DNA of 64,000 nt. Origin: Paracamarosporium sp. OC-R06-R3. Lineage: Eukaryota > Ascomycota > Dothideomycetes > Pleosporales > Didymosphaeriaceae. The translations under genes and the position numbers were made by a program. This document shows positions 10,844 through 23,469 of the stretch, in pieces; the first letter of the stretch is position 1; every line of letters starts with the position of its first letter. The DNA is taken from the NCBI GenBank assembly GCA_019828545.1, contig JACVRA010000044.1, forward strand, positions 1 to 64,000. Direction: 5' to 3'. Under the pieces are notes generated by a model. That model worked only from the letters and a program-made list of their open reading frames with translations, was not told where the DNA came from and did no database searches.

Positions 10844-11549
10844 ATGTCCTGGCAAGGTGAGATCAAGGCCTCTACCCGCCGACACTGAAGCGCTAACGCA
10901 TGCTCCAGCGTACATTGACCAGAGGTATGCCTCACGAGACTGTCCGGAAACGCTTGTATTGATCCATCTGCAGCCTCGTCGGCCCTGGCAACATCGACAA
11001 AGCCGTCATCTGTGACGCCGCCGGAAGCGCCATCTGGGCTTCGTCCGCAGGCTTTACCGTACGTCCACCGCTTGCCCGTTCGCATACAGGCCTTCTGGAG
11101 GGACGACGACGTCCGCTTTGGAAGCCTTGGAAATATCTCGGGTGTATCTGTGGTGTCGCATGCTAACGACCCACCAGGTCTCCGACGCCGAGCGCAAAGC
11201 CATCGCCGATTCTTTCAGCGACAAGAGCGACCCCAAGGGCGTCATCTCAAATGGCATCAAGATCAGCGGCGAGAAGTACATGACCATCGAGGCTTCGGAC
11301 GACTCGCTCAAGGCTAAGAAGGTACGCACATATTCCGCGGCCCCTCTATTTGGAACATGACCCTGCACACGCCCATCCATACACGCATCCGTCCAGGTAC
11401 TGACTGCATCTCAGGGTAAGGAAGGCATCGTCGCATACAAGACCACACAGGCCCTCCTCATCGGCCACCACAACGAGGACGCTCAGACGACCGTCGCCTT
11501 CAACGATGTCGCCGCGCTAGGCGAGTACCTCAAGAAGATGGGCTACTAA
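10844..11549 (+). CDS. Profilin, actin-monomer-binding protein
   Basis: Binds G-actin and proline-rich ligands to control actin assembly at hyphal tips and septa. There are five exons: 10844-10856, 10909-10924, 10974-11058, 11178-11321 and 11415-11549 (130 aa, the usual profilin length). The first two exons are only 13 and 16 nt. Spliced motifs are MSWQAYIDQSLVGPGNIDKA, AAGSAIWASSAGF, ISGEKYMTIEASDDSLKAKK and GKEGIVAYKTTQALLIGHH; the C-terminus is EYLKKMGY. The MSWQ start and conserved aromatic residues of the polyproline face are visible. The last acceptor is the second of two nearby AGs (ATCTCAG, 11414), chosen to join KAKK to GKEG. Confidence 0.95.
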
Positions 11550-11884
11550 GACCTCGGGGTGGCAGGTTGTATTTTACAGAATGGATGATTACAGGCATGC
11601 ATCCTCGAGGAGGTGACCTTGGCCAGACGTCTTGAGTTGAGGGGCCGCAGATAGACACGAGTGATGATGAATAATATGGACATTGGAGGATTTATCTCTG
11701 ACATAGCGAAATACAATAACATGTGTGGTTTTTGTCAATATAGAAAAAAAAAAGGGGTTGCCAATATCGAATCGGCTAGTTTGCGTTTGAGAGCAACAGA
11801 TCATTCAGCTCAAAATATTCCGGAGGCCATATCATACCTTCTGCACTGCCTTCAACAAGATTACTTAAAGGGACAAGGTCAGCA
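11550..11884. other. Convergent 3' gap
   Basis: Lies between the stop of profilin (plus) and the stop of the HeLo-pseudokinase gene (minus). No coding feature; it should hold both 3' UTRs. Confidence 0.4.
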
Positions 11885-13912
11885 TCATATCCTCATCTGT
11901 CCAAATTCCCTGACCACCTTTTCATAGAATGCCTTCTGCAACTCCGCGCCAATTTCCTCATTCTTTTCATCAGCACCATCTCGCAGTCCGAATGCCCGCG
12001 GCCCCAAGAGACAGGACCGCACGACTGCCTCTACGGTATTACCCAAATGGCTCTTGACATATACCAAAAACGGCTCCTTTGCATCCAACAACCTCTTCCT
12101 CACGCCAAACACCACACTTGGCTTCGCCCGCTCAAGGTTCTCGATTCCCACGATAGCATCGATAGGCTTCCAATACGCAATCTCCAATAGGATAACACCC
12201 AGCGAATACAAATCGTACGATTTCTTGTACGATGAAGAAGACGAGGATGACTCGCGCAGGCCGGAGCCCTGCACGCGCGGATGCCGGTATATATCCGCCG
12301 AAGCATTCTCGGGCGGCTTCTCCGTCATGTCGTCGTTCATCGCTGGCCGCGAATAGTCGAAGCCCGAAATATACGGATCGGCGTAGTTGATCTCGGCGGG
12401 GCCGCAGTCGGAGAAGAACAGGATGTTGGACGAGCGCAGGCCCTTGTGCAGCCAGTTCACTGCGTGTAGTCGCTCGAGCGTTTCGGAGAGGAGACGCATG
12501 AGTGCTATGCGGTCTGTCAAGCTCGGCATGTCGATCTCCTTACTCATGAGTAATGTGTGGAGAGAGATTGGGCGCGTGGATGGGTGTGCAGTGGAAGGTT
12601 TCTCGAAAACGAGACCAAAGCGGCAGTGGTCTTCGCCTGTCTCTTCGTCGATGTCCTGGAAATAGCCCAGGCAATGGGGCGCGCGGAATTGGTCTTTTTG
12701 GTTGTTTTCTTTGAGCAGGGCGGTGAGGGCTTTCACGCGCTCGAGGATCTTGGGATCGGGACCCGTAGGTTGGAAGGGTGGTGGCTCGTAGGTCTTCCAC
12801 TCTATCCAGACGGAGGTTTTGCGAGCATGTGGCGGTTGGTAGAAGGCTTCCTCACGGTGAGTTTCGGTTGTTTCTTCAAGATTAGCGGGCTGTAAGATGG
12901 TGATGTCTGCGCGGGAGAGCTCGACGTTGAGGGTCTCGGATGCGGTGTGGGCTAGTGCGATACTGCTCGTGAACTCGTCTGTGAAGATTTTCGGATCTTG
13001 TATCGCGGAGTTGAGGGCCTTGAACTGTGCGAGAGCAGCGAGGCTCTGTAGACCTGGTTTCGTGGCTTCCACGTCGTCGTCTATGTCATCCAGGCCTTGG
13101 GCCTGCATATATGCCCGCACGGGATTTGTCGAATGCCGCGACCTTCTGCGCCCCTTCTTCATTTGAAGTAGGGCTGTAGATTCAAAGATTTGAACTAGGT
13201 TTTGGATGCTGCTGTTGAGTTGCATTATCTGGAATTCCGTGCGTGTCTGTTTGTCAGCGAGGGTTTCCAGCTGCGCTGAATTCAGCATCTCGCGCATGAA
13301 GTCATTGAAGCTCGCCAACTTCAGCACTAGGATTTCCATCTTCGTTTTGTCGAAGACAACCCATTTTAGCTTCCTCGGGACCTCGGTGCTCTTCTTGGCC
13401 CATTCCACGCTCTTCTTCAGCAATATCTGCGACTGCGGAAATCTCCCTTGGAAGTCCGAGTCGACTCTCCTGACTGTAGAACTGACATCCGTGTGTGAAT
13501 AAGCTGGAGGTTTAGGTAGTTGTCCGTTGTGCTCTTCCACATAATCCACTAAAAGTGGTTTTGAAAGCTTCTTGTACTTTTCATCCAGACGTCCGAATTG
13601 ATGTAAAAGACGGCGCTGCTGGTCTAGCACATCGAGAAGCAGACCTTTGGCTGAGTTTGAGATGAGGAGATTGTCGTCTGTCTCGTCGAGGCGGACGACA
13701 TCAGCCCAATCTAGGAGTCGATATTGCTCGGTTTTTAAACGCACACGGAGGTACTGGCAGTCCGAAGGCATGTGCTTCGCGTCCGTAATGAGTTCATAGC
13801 CTGCATCTTGTTAGTGTCAATATCAGGCTGGGAACAAGAACCATTCACCTTGAATGCATCCTGAAAACACTTGGAAAATTAGCGATACAGCTGCAAGGGA
13901 CAGCTCTGCCAT
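11885..13912 (-). CDS. HeLo (HET-s/LopB-type) domain fused to a pseudokinase
   Basis: Exons are 13912-13849 and 13800-11885 (659 aa), separated by a 48-nt intron with a CACTAAC branch site. The N-terminus (MAELSLAAVSLIFQVFSGC ... YELITDAKHMPSDCQYLRVR ... QYRLLDWADVV) has the pattern of the fungal HeLo domain, a helical bundle that in HET-S inserts in membranes and causes cell death. The C-terminal half (about residue 340 onward) is protein-kinase-like but degenerate. HRD is replaced by HKG in LHKGLRSSNILFF, DFG by SGF in PYISGFDYSRP, and no APE is clear. The alpha-F segment YDLYSLGVILLEI is kept. So it is probably a pseudokinase acting as sensor or regulator of the HeLo domain. Role in incompatibility or defence is inferred; no amyloid motif was recognised. 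Confidence 0.82.
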
Positions 13913-14559
13913 CGTGTTCGAAGGCCAGTATGTCTCGCTACATCAACAATCAAGAGAAGCAATAGACTGGAGAATAAGGCTGAAGATCAAAAGGAAGAGA
14001 GGATGGGAGCAGGCTACAACTTAAACCTCAACAGGCCTCGACGAAGCCTCCTCGTCGCATACCATGCGTGCCTTGTGTCTGCCCCGACTCAGCCTCCATT
14101 ACGAAGATCGCCATGCATAGGCGAGTCACCAGCTCTTTCTACATTCAAGTACGGCTGACCGGGACATGGGCATACCCCATCAATACTACCTAGCACGTAT
14201 GGCACAACGTCAGGGACCTTTTATACAATCAGAATATTTGCTAGATCCTTATCCAAGAATTTTCGCAAGCTTGTCCTATGGGAGAGAGAACGTCAGTTCA
14301 GCTTGGTAATGCAGGATGGTTGGGTTTGCACCGCCATCTGTGGCGTTGATGGACCCTGACATCCTGGCTCACATGCGTCTTCCGATATTCTATCTGCAGA
14401 TCAACGCTCCTACAACCAGCATCACGCTATGAACATGTCCTTCAACAACCATGATCGATAGCTCGAAACGCCACAATAGAGTCTGATTGCTCTGCTCTCG
14501 CATGTTTCCATCATCTTTGATTAATACCGAACCTTGCCGCTTGATTCCTCTCCACCACT
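13913..14559. promoter_or_regulatory. Divergent promoter region, HeLo gene / phosphoesterase gene
   Basis: Upstream of both the minus-strand HeLo-pseudokinase gene (ATG 13912) and the plus-strand phosphoesterase gene (ATG 14560). I recognise no specific element in it. Confidence 0.4.
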
Positions 14560-15609
14560 ATGGTACTCGACACTCTACTATGGCGAAAAGCTAAAGCCTC
14601 CTCTAAGCCTTCGGACCCCTTCGAACCGGCACCTTTCGCTCGCCTCGTCTTCCAAGCTCCCGTAAAGCTTCTGCTCTACCATGCGTACCATATAATCACT
14701 TCGCTGCGCTCCAAGCCTACGCCCTCAAAGCCTCCCATACGAATAGTGTGCATATCCGATACGCATAACCACACTGTCGACGAAGTCCCCGATGGCGACA
14801 TCCTGATCCATGCGGGCGACATGACTATCGACGGTAGCATACCCGAGATACAAAAGCAAGTGGACTGGTTAGTAAGCCTACCTCACAAAGAGATAGTAGT
14901 AATAAGCGGAAACCATGATACTTACCTCGATCCACGAACGCGGCCTTCATTGCGCGACGATCAAAAAGCCGGCGTCATAGACTGGAAGAGAGTGCATTAC
15001 CTACAGCACCGCAGATTAAGCCTCTCCATCGCTGTGGAGCCGACTAGTCCGGCTAGTGAGGAAACGCATTTGCTGGCGCGGGAGATAAAGCACAGGAGAC
15101 TGAGAATATATGGTGCTCCGCAGATACCGGCATGTGGTGATGTGAATGTACACGCATTTCAATATCCTAGAGGGAGGGATGCGTGGTCTGAGACAGTGCC
15201 GGAGGACACGGATATTTTGGTCACGCACACGCCGCCGAAGTACCACATGGATCTCTCGCTGCCAAGCGAGTTAGGTTGCGAGCATCTGGCTAAGGAGGTC
15301 AAGCGTGTGAAACCTACATTGCATGTTTTTGGGCACGTGCATTGGGGTGCAGGACAGGAAGTCGTTTGGTGGGACGGATGCCATGACGCTTACGAGAAGG
15401 GGATGAGCACTCAATCGAGATGGTTTCGGGGTTTGTTGAACCCTTGGCTTTGGTGGAGTGCCGTCAGGGTTGTCTATAGAGGGCTTCGAGGGCTGGTATG
15501 GGATAAGGTATGGGGTGGCCAGGGGCCGAATACCATCATGATCAACGCTGCACAAATGCATGGCAATACTGGGAAGCTCGGAAACCCCATCCACGTAGTG
15601 GATATCTGA
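14560..15609 (+). CDS. Calcineurin-like metallophosphoesterase (MPPED/239 type)
   Basis: Intronless, 349 aa. It carries the five metallophosphoesterase signatures: D-x-H in ISDTHNHT, GD in LIHAGDMT, GNHD in VISGNHDTY, the H-bearing LVTHTPPKYH, and GH-x-H in VFGHVHWGAG. Together these would bind a dinuclear metal centre. The layout resembles the small MPPED1/MPPED2 class found widely in Pezizomycotina; the substrate (phosphodiester or phosphomonoester) cannot be told from sequence. Residues 1-60 form an N-terminal extension with no clear signal peptide. The start ATG follows a CCACCACT context. Its stop is convergent with uS11, 267 bp away. Confidence 0.88.
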   Translation: MVLDTLLWRKAKASSKPSDPFEPAPFARLVFQAPVKLLLYHAYHIITSLRSKPTPSKPPIRIVCISDTHNHTVDEVPDGDILIHAGDMTIDGSIPEIQKQVDWLVSLPHKEIVVISGNHDTYLDPRTRPSLRDDQKAGVIDWKRVHYLQHRRLSLSIAVEPTSPASEETHLLAREIKHRRLRIYGAPQIPACGDVNVHAFQYPRGRDAWSETVPEDTDILVTHTPPKYHMDLSLPSELGCEHLAKEVKRVKPTLHVFGHVHWGAGQEVVWWDGCHDAYEKGMSTQSRWFRGLLNPWLWWSAVRVVYRGLRGLVWDKVWGGQGPNTIMINAAQMHGNTGKLGNPIHVVDI

Positions 15610-15876
15610 CGATTTATGCCTCACGACACCAAAGTAGATACCATCCATCGTAATAGTAATTTTAAATGATCTTCATCACTTCATTCATGGGAGGCAAGCC
15701 AATTCATTCAGAAAGATTCTGTTGAACTGCCTTTTGACTATTTCATTCGAGGAGCCGAGTTCAACATGGAGACCAGGCTGTGGTAGCCGTTCCCCGCGTA
15801 ATTTTTGATCCGGTCATGAACACCATAAGCCATGCCATGTAACCTCCACCAGCGCCAAAAAGGACCCCGCACATGC

Positions 15877-16488
<612 letters not shown>

Positions 16489-16731
16489 GTTGACTGTGTG
16501 ATTAGTTTTTCGGAGGGGTGTGGACGTTGGAGGTGGACGATCGAGGGTCAAGAAGTTCGCGCATCGCTTGCGAATTTCGTGTGTGCCGGAGCCACGTTTC
16601 TCCGGCCCTTAGCGCGTCGCCGAACAAAAGCCGTCGAGCAAAAGCTTGCGGGTCTTTCTTCTCGTCCCAGTCATCGTGCTCTAACTTTCTACACCTCACT
16701 GTAGCCTTGGTTCAGGCGCAATACTGTCAAC
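16489..16731. promoter_or_regulatory. Short bidirectional promoter, uS11 / TYR1
   Basis: Only 243 bp separate the start codons of uS11 (minus) and prephenate dehydrogenase (plus), so the core promoters must overlap or abut. No single binding site is obvious. Confidence 0.5.
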
Positions 16732-18534
16732 ATGGAGGCTAGGAAGAGCATTGGTATCATCGGCATGGGCGACATGGGGAAGATGTATGCCTGGCGTTTA
16801 AGTGCGGCCGGCTTGAAGTGAGTCTTGCTGCTCTGGTCGCGTGGACACGGCGCTGTCCGGATTCTGTTGGCAAGTCAGTTCTTCGTTCCCTTTCAACCCC
16901 TTTGTTATGATGACTGTGAGTGCATTTGGCTCGAGTGTGGCGCGTGTCTGCCCTGTCGCCGTCTTGGTTGCGGGTAGCAGGCATGTCGCTGCCCATGATG
17001 TGAATTCTCGCTACCTTACTTTTACACCTCTGATATCCTTTAAATTCCTTAAGTTTACTACAAGCTTACGTGGGACATTGCTGACTGAGTGCCTCATAGG
17101 AATCCTGTTTCCATCGAGCTGTTATAGCATATACTAACTTCCAGCCCAGAGTCAATGCTTGTGACATGCCGGAAAGGTTTGACGCATTGGTGGAGGAGTT
17201 TCGGAGTAGTGTAGGATATCCATCATGTATATCGTATTGTCAATAGGGCTGTGCTGAGCTTGTACCAGCCAAATGTTGAAATCTTGCGAACCGGTCACCT
17301 CGTGTCTAGAGTCAGCGACTACATCATTTATAGTGTCGAAGCGAAGAACATCGATGCTGTCGTGAAGCAATTCGGCCCGTGTACGCAACGACCTCCAATT
17401 ATGCGTGCCATTACTGACAACAGTCGCCAGCGACTAAACTGGGTGCCATTGTAGGCGGCCAGACGTCTTGCAAAGCCCCAGAAATTGCAGCTTTCGAGAG
17501 ACATCTGCCTCCCGATGTCCATATTGTCTCCTGTCACTCTCTGCATGGGCCTCGTGTCGATCCGAAAGGGCAACCACTGGTCCTCATCAAGCATCGAGCC
17601 TCCGATGAAGCCTTCAAATTCGTAGAAAAGGCGCTATCATGTCTCCAATCCACCCATGTCTACCTAACAAGTGAACAGCACGACCGCATTACCGCAGATA
17701 CCCAAGCCGTAACTCACGCCGCCTTCCTTAGCATGGGCGCCGCCTGGAACGCCAATAACCAATTCCCGTGGGAAACCGCGCGCTACATTGGCGGCATAGA
17801 AAACGTCAAAATTAATATCACACTTCGCATCTACGCAGCTAAATGGCATGTCTACGCCGGTCTTGCTATATTAAACCCCGATGCGCAGAAACAAATCAAA
17901 CAGTACGCTGAATCTGTCACTGAATTGTTCAAGTTGATGCTTGGCGGCCATAGAGAAGAATTAAGAAATAGAATCATGGAGGCCAGGGAAGCGGTCTTTC
18001 ACACTTCTACGCTGAACAAGCAGGAGGTGTTGTTGAAGGAAGATGTGTTGGATCAATTTACGCTTGGTGAGCTGCCTGAGAAGCGGCTCAGAAATAACCA
18101 TCTTAGTCTGCTGGCCATGGTAGACTGCTGGTGGAAGCTGGGCATTGTCCCCTATGACCATATGATATGCTCTACACCGGTATGTATCTCGTCCGCTTCA
18201 ATTTTCTCTGGCCCAAGTCGGTCTCAATTCTAATATCACGTAGCTTTTCCGCATGTGGCTCGGCATTACCGAATATCTTTTCCGCAACGACAGGCTTCTC
18301 GAAGAAGCCATTGACACCGCAATTGACGACAATACGTTCCGTCACGACGATCTCGAATTTACTTTCGCAGCTCGCGACTGGAGCAGCCGTGTCACACTCG
18401 GCAACTTCGATGGGTATAGGGAGAAATTCGAGGCCATTCAGAAGTACTTTGAGCCTAGGTTCCCGGATGCGACCAAGTTGGGGAACGAGATGATTAGAAC
18501 GATTTTGGAGCAGACTAGGGCAAGGGAATCATAA
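16732..18534 (+). CDS. TYR1: Prephenate dehydrogenase (NADP+), tyrosine biosynthesis
   Basis: Converts prephenate to 4-hydroxyphenylpyruvate in the shikimate-derived tyrosine pathway. Exons are 16732-16817, 17150-17210, 17269-17380, 17431-18179 and 18244-18534 (432 aa; the yeast enzyme is about 450). The N-terminal Rossmann motif is IGIIGMGDMG. Other conserved stretches are HLVSRVSDYIIYSVEA, GAIVGGQTSCKAPEI, SCHSLHGP, ITADTQAVTHAAFLSMG, RIYAAKWHVYAGLAI, PYDHMICSTP and DDLEFTFAARDWSS. Intron 1 is unusually long here (332 nt) and its acceptor is the second of two AGs (17149), needed to give LKVNACD. The donors at 17211 (GTAGGA) and 17381 (GTACGC) were chosen for frame and homology. The gene is divergent from uS11. 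Confidence 0.93.
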
Positions 18535-19004
18535 CGGACGTAGTATTCATGTAGCGTACACATCATTATATGCAACAACATATGTTGATTACGAGCTACT
18601 ACTGTTATGTACTAGTGAAATCACTTTATATATTGACAGTGCGGGATTGAAGCTGTGTAACAGTACACAAGCCGTTATTTCTGTGATGGTCATTGATAAT
18701 GCAAGGGCGGGGGCAAAACCACTTCGCCTTGTCCTCGCCTTCGCCCCTATCTTTTGCATGGTTCTATGACTGATATATCCTCCGCTTGGCTTCTTTGCAA
18801 CATGGAGAAAGGTTCATATTGTATGTATCATTGTACATGTGATATTGAGTACCTAAACGATGAAGCTTCTTATGCTCCAGCTACTGATAAAGTGCCTCCT
18901 GAAAGTCTTTAACACAAGGTATTAGCCCACTCGAGTTCTTAGTGTTCAATCCGATATCTTAGTATTTTGAAACTAAACTAGCTCGCAATCAGATGTAAAG
19001 ATTC
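18535..19004. other. Convergent intergenic gap
   Basis: 3' flanks of TYR1 (plus) and the TAP-type hydrolase (minus). AT-rich in places, with no coding signal. Confidence 0.4.
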
Positions 19005-21030
19005 CTAGTACTGCTCCTCGAGCCACTTTCTCGCAGAAAACACTCCGTCAGTCACCTCGACGGTTCCATTTGCCATCGCCGCCACGATGGTCGCCCACGA
19101 CCTCTCCATCTTCTCAAACGGGCCATACTCGGCTTCACATACCGTTCCATCATCCGGCAATGTGCCATTGAGCCAATACGACATGACATATGACGCGATG
19201 CAACTATTCGGATAGCTGATCGCCGCATGCCCCGTGCCATCGTTCTCAAGTACGACAGCGCCTTCGAAGCCAGCACTCATATTCCTTGCTGAGATGAGCG
19301 GCGTCTGCCCATCAAGGGAGTTCGTGAGAAAGAGGAGCGGGGTTTTCGTCTTTGCTTCGAAGTTCCCTTGATACACCTCCTTCGCCTTCCAGGGCCACTG
19401 TGCGCAGATAGCTTGAGTTGGCCCGTTAGTACCGCCGACATAGTAACTTTCACTGAACTGTCTTTTTAAATCTGGAATGAGGTCTTCATAGTCCTCGGTC
19501 CGTGGAATACGGTCTCCACAATGAATACCCCAGTTAGCTTCCGAAAAGTCCAAATCACCTTTGACAGGCGGTGTAGCGTCCACCGTAAAATATTCTTCTC
19601 TTTCCTTTTCAGATCCGTATAAGATTGTTGCTATTGTTGTTGCAAGTCCACCCCATTTGTCTACCGCGTACGTTTCCTGGAATGTAAGAGCTTTCAAGCT
19701 AACATCGGTAAGTATGGAAGCTGATTTCGCAAAACCGATGGGAGCTTTAGAAACACTCTCAATGAAGGCGCGGTAGTCAGTCGATATTTCGGATCCAGTG
19801 CGATTGAAAGCTGCGAGCGCGCAAAGGTCTGGGCCCGCTTCAATGCAGGAATCGAAGAAATAGTCCACAACTTTGTCGTTAAGCGTCCAAAGCTCGTGGT
19901 CTCTGTCCATGGTGTTAAACAGTAATCAACGAGTGAGCAGCGAGGAAGTGTGCTTACGTCCACTCATAATAGTACTGCTTGGCATTTTGAATACCATCTA
20001 CGATCAAGCGATCGATCCTATCCGGAAACATGGCACTGATGGTGGCCCCGAGGGTGGCGCCATACGATATTCCTGTATGAGTCAGTTCTACTCGTCCGTC
20101 CAATTCAATCGAAGTCAAACAGATACACACCCCAGTACCTGATCAAACCGTCATCGTCTATGGTCTCTGCAACATGTGCCATATCCCTTGCTACGGCCGC
20201 GGTCCCAATGTACTCTCCAGTTTCATTGCCATTACCCTGATACTGACATAGTCCCACCGCTTGCGTCGCCCATGCCCATCCTGTGACGAAGTCCTTCTCG
20301 GAATTACTCATATCTACAGCGGTATTGAGCATTTGCGAGATGGTGAAGTTGTTTGTAGCGCAGACGATCGGGAACTCTACAGAGGTACCACTAGGTAATA
20401 TTAGCCAGATGCAAGTGTTCAACGATATTATCCCGTCATAGTTTATATTGTACGACGCCAGACAGTGCATGTTCACCATATGAAATCATACCTGACCGAT
20501 ATCTGCATCGCACATCCGGGATTGACACATCGCAAAATATTCGTGTAGAAAGGTTTGTGCTTCCAAATCTATTCATTGCACTTGCAAAAAGGGTAGGAGA
20601 CTCACCGTGGATCAAATGTGACGATGTTGTACTCTCCACCACTCAATGCGACATAATCGCTGGCAGTCTTTGCCAGTCGAATCTTTCCACCTATTCCAGG
20701 TCCACCGAAGTTCATCTGTATACTTCCTTTGGCTGGTTGCTTTGGTGCAGGAGCTCGTAGAAGAGACAATACGAGGGTTTTGTTGGACTCAGGCGCCGTC
20801 CAGTCGAGCGGAACTTCAAGTGTGCCGCATTCAAGGGTAATAGGTGATTGAGCATATAAAGCTGCATTGGGATCGTCTTCCGGACATGGTCCCCACTGGA
20901 AGGCATTTGAATATTCTCTCCGGGCGAGCAATTCAGCTGGTGCCGCGATGGCTGTAGAAGATAGTAGGAGGGAAATAAATGCGTGCTTCAAAGACATCAT
21001 GCGAGTTGAGAGCAGGGTATTGTGCTCCAT
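19005..21030 (-). CDS. Secreted TAP-type alpha/beta-hydrolase (tripeptidyl/prolyl aminopeptidase-like)
   Basis: Exons are 21030-20606, 20390-20131, 20072-19958 and 19902-19005 (565 aa from the first ATG). A second start at residues 11-12 (MMSLKHAFISLLLSSTAIAA) would place the signal peptide at the very N-terminus. Alpha/beta-hydrolase landmarks are MNFGGPGIGG (oxyanion region), NIVTFDPRGTSVEFP, the nucleophile elbow G-I-S-Y-G, catalytic Asp in SLDGQTPL and His in GTGHAAI; the last two lie in the TAP C-terminal domain. Intron 1 is 215 nt with a GCTAAT branch; it is needed to join DPR to GTSVEFP. A 37-nt alternative leads to a stop at the next join. Probably a secreted exopeptidase used in protein scavenging; substrate unproven. 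Confidence 0.88.
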
Positions 21031-22297
21031 GCAGAGAATCTAGTGTTTGCTCCATGGTATTTATGTATATCATACTTGAAGGCCTAAACGTAGGATGACG
21101 TGCTGGGCTGAACCGTCGGCTTAGCCTATATCAACTGGAAGGCCTTAGTTGAGGCGAAGCAAACATGCTGGTGGGAATCAACTACTTCAGCATCCAATTT
21201 TCGAGCCGGTCGATCAGTGTGAGGCTGAATAAGATGTTGTTACGCCTCCATCTCATTGCCCACAAAGAGCATGCGCCAAGTTTGCGCCCCACCGCATCAT
21301 TGGTGTCTTAAGACCTTGGCCACACGTGTTGCCTATATCGCTTAGCGCGATCTGCTACCGATGTCTCGTAGAGCAAACCTTGCCATTCCGTTGGCGTTTC
21401 TTAGCGTAAACGTTCCAAAAAACTAAACAAGTCTGTTGAATCAATTGCAGTACCATTCATGACAGCATATGAAACATTAGGGTACATAGTTCTTACTTGT
21501 TCTTGGCCATCTGTATTCCTTATAACCAATAGTGCTAAAGAGCCTGGCCTATAACTTCAATTCTACTAGAGTTGTTCCTTTTTGCCTGGTGCTCCAGAAA
21601 ACCAACTAGTGATTTCTATCCCATATCATGAACATAATCATTTGCCTTATGGCTCACCTTCACAATCATCTGGAAAAAGTCACCTACCTACTGCAGTGAA
21701 TTACTTCAAGTGTGCTTGGGCGTCGGCTCTGTGACGTTTTGTCTCAGAATCTCGATTCCAACACGGATGATCCGTAGTTCCAGGTAGAGGTCAGAACTAG
21801 GATGCAGAAATTTTGAGTAGAATTAACGAAAGGACCAAGGATGGCTTTCTGATGTGCACGTTCTCTGAGACTCGTGTTTTTGTTGGCTATGTCCGCACTT
21901 GGTAGGTAATAAACGAAAGACTCATTGGCGTTGGCTAACGAAATTTGGAATAACATATGCAATCATTTTCCGCCTTGTAGAACCACATGTTCCTAGCTGG
22001 CCCCCCCTAGGTCATACCAGTTGTAAAATACATATAGCATAGATACGGAAGGTTTGATGATATAAATCTGGCCTTGATGCTTGAAAGAAAGTCTAACAAT
22101 TTCCGTCCCGTACGTTCATTCGTACACTCTGGACTACTCTTTAGAAGAGAGATCACCCTGGCTGTTCCTTTCCCGCTCCTGTATGCGAATGGGAAAATGC
22201 TGTAAGCTGTCATAGGTTTATACTACTGAGATATCGTAGCTTTCTCATTCGAACCAACAGACTATGCATCTTGCTCAGATACTGATTCTCTGCAATA
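21031..22297. other. 1.27 kb intergenic, no gene seen
   Basis: Upstream of the secreted hydrolase (ATG 21030, minus) and downstream of the BTB gene (stop 22298, minus). All open frames are short and without recognisable motifs. No transposon coding fragment was recognised. Confidence 0.4.
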
Positions 22298-23469
22298 CTA
22301 ATCCATTGGATCACCGAAGGAATTCAGCTCGATGTCGTCATATCGGCTCGCCATCAGTGTGTTCGCCAGGTCGAATAGAAACTTTCTCGGAAACTGGTGC
22401 GAATATAGCGTTCTCGAGGAAGAAGCATAAGCATCTACAAGAAGTTTTCTGAGAGGGCATGAATCGGAAGTAATCTTGTAAACCAATATGACCGCCTTCC
22501 TGCTCACTGCAAGTTTCCTGTCTGCATCATCGTACAGCAGAATCATGATGTCGATGACCGTGTTCTTGATTTCGGTGTCTTGCAATTTATCCGCGAGCAC
22601 GTAAAGCTGGCATAGCTCGTAGAACGTTTGCCGACTTTGAACTTCGAGACCCAGTGCATTCGATGGCGCACAGTCTGCGCCTGGATAGATCAGAGCAAGA
22701 TAAGCCCTAAATATCTCCGGATCGTCCTCTGGAAGCTCCACCACTTTATTGTCCGACTCTTTCCAACGTCTATCAAGCGCTTTTCGAAAGAACGCCGATC
22801 GTTGACAGATGAGCTGCTCATGAACCCAAAAGACAACCGACTCCGTTGCCTTAGCTTCTTTCGAGGCATTGATCTCTAGATCATTACTGTAAGCACCTCC
22901 TCGCTTGTATATAGAACAAGTCTCACCAGCCGGTGTGTCATTAGAATTAGCTGTTGGAATAAGGTCCCGAGGAATTCGTGCTTTTGCTCGGGCGGTAGCC
23001 GCGGCGTATTTATTCGGCTCAATGAGTTGGATGTCATCTGAGATTGACGCGCCATCATCTAGAAAACCCTAGTCAGCATCTGCACCTTTTCCCGGTCTTG
23101 CCAAATAGTGCGTAACCTTACCGGCCAATGTAAGATCTTCGTCGAGTGTTGACGTTAGTATAGGAGAAGGTCGGCCGTGGGTTGGAGCCAAGATATCAGT
23201 GTCATCGAGCATAGTATGTAACCCTTCGCCGAGTGCCTCGTCCTCTTGCGGACGCTTCTCGTACGCTTTATCTTTCGTTTGGTCCTCTGCTTTCTCTATG
23301 CCACGACCCACTACAACTTTGACGATAGAGTCAAAGTATCTGTGATCTTAGATTAGCCACAAGTGAATACTTCTCAAGTACAAGTCTTTACGTACGTTGG
23401 GGCAGAGCTAGCGATGCTGTTATGTGCACGCTTGACGCGTTTATTCCCAGATGTGACCTGTGACTCCAT
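22298..23469 (-). CDS. BTB/POZ domain protein with an insertion in the domain
   Basis: Exons are 23469-23396, 23339-23122 and 23058-22298 (350 aa). The introns (56 and 63 nt) have good branch sites (GGCTAATC; TGCTGACT). After a short basic N-terminus the BTB fold begins at YFDSIVKVVVG, but the matching second half (FWVHEQLICQRSAFFRKAL, KVVELPEDDPEIFRAYL, IYPG) comes only about 110 residues later. The gap is filled by a charged, low-complexity stretch. The C-terminal part (YELCQLYVLADKLQD, LPRKF-like FPRKFLFDLA) is the usual helical tail of fungal BTB proteins. A BTB domain normally mediates dimerisation or cullin-3 binding; the partner is unknown. The insertion could partly be unrecognised intron, though the frame stays open throughout. 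Confidence 0.72.

Noticed and set aside
20569..20605. 37-nt intron as first intron of the TAP-type hydrolase
   Set aside because: Too short, and the continuing frame hits a stop at the next join; the 215-nt intron restores DPRGTSVEFP and has a good branch site.
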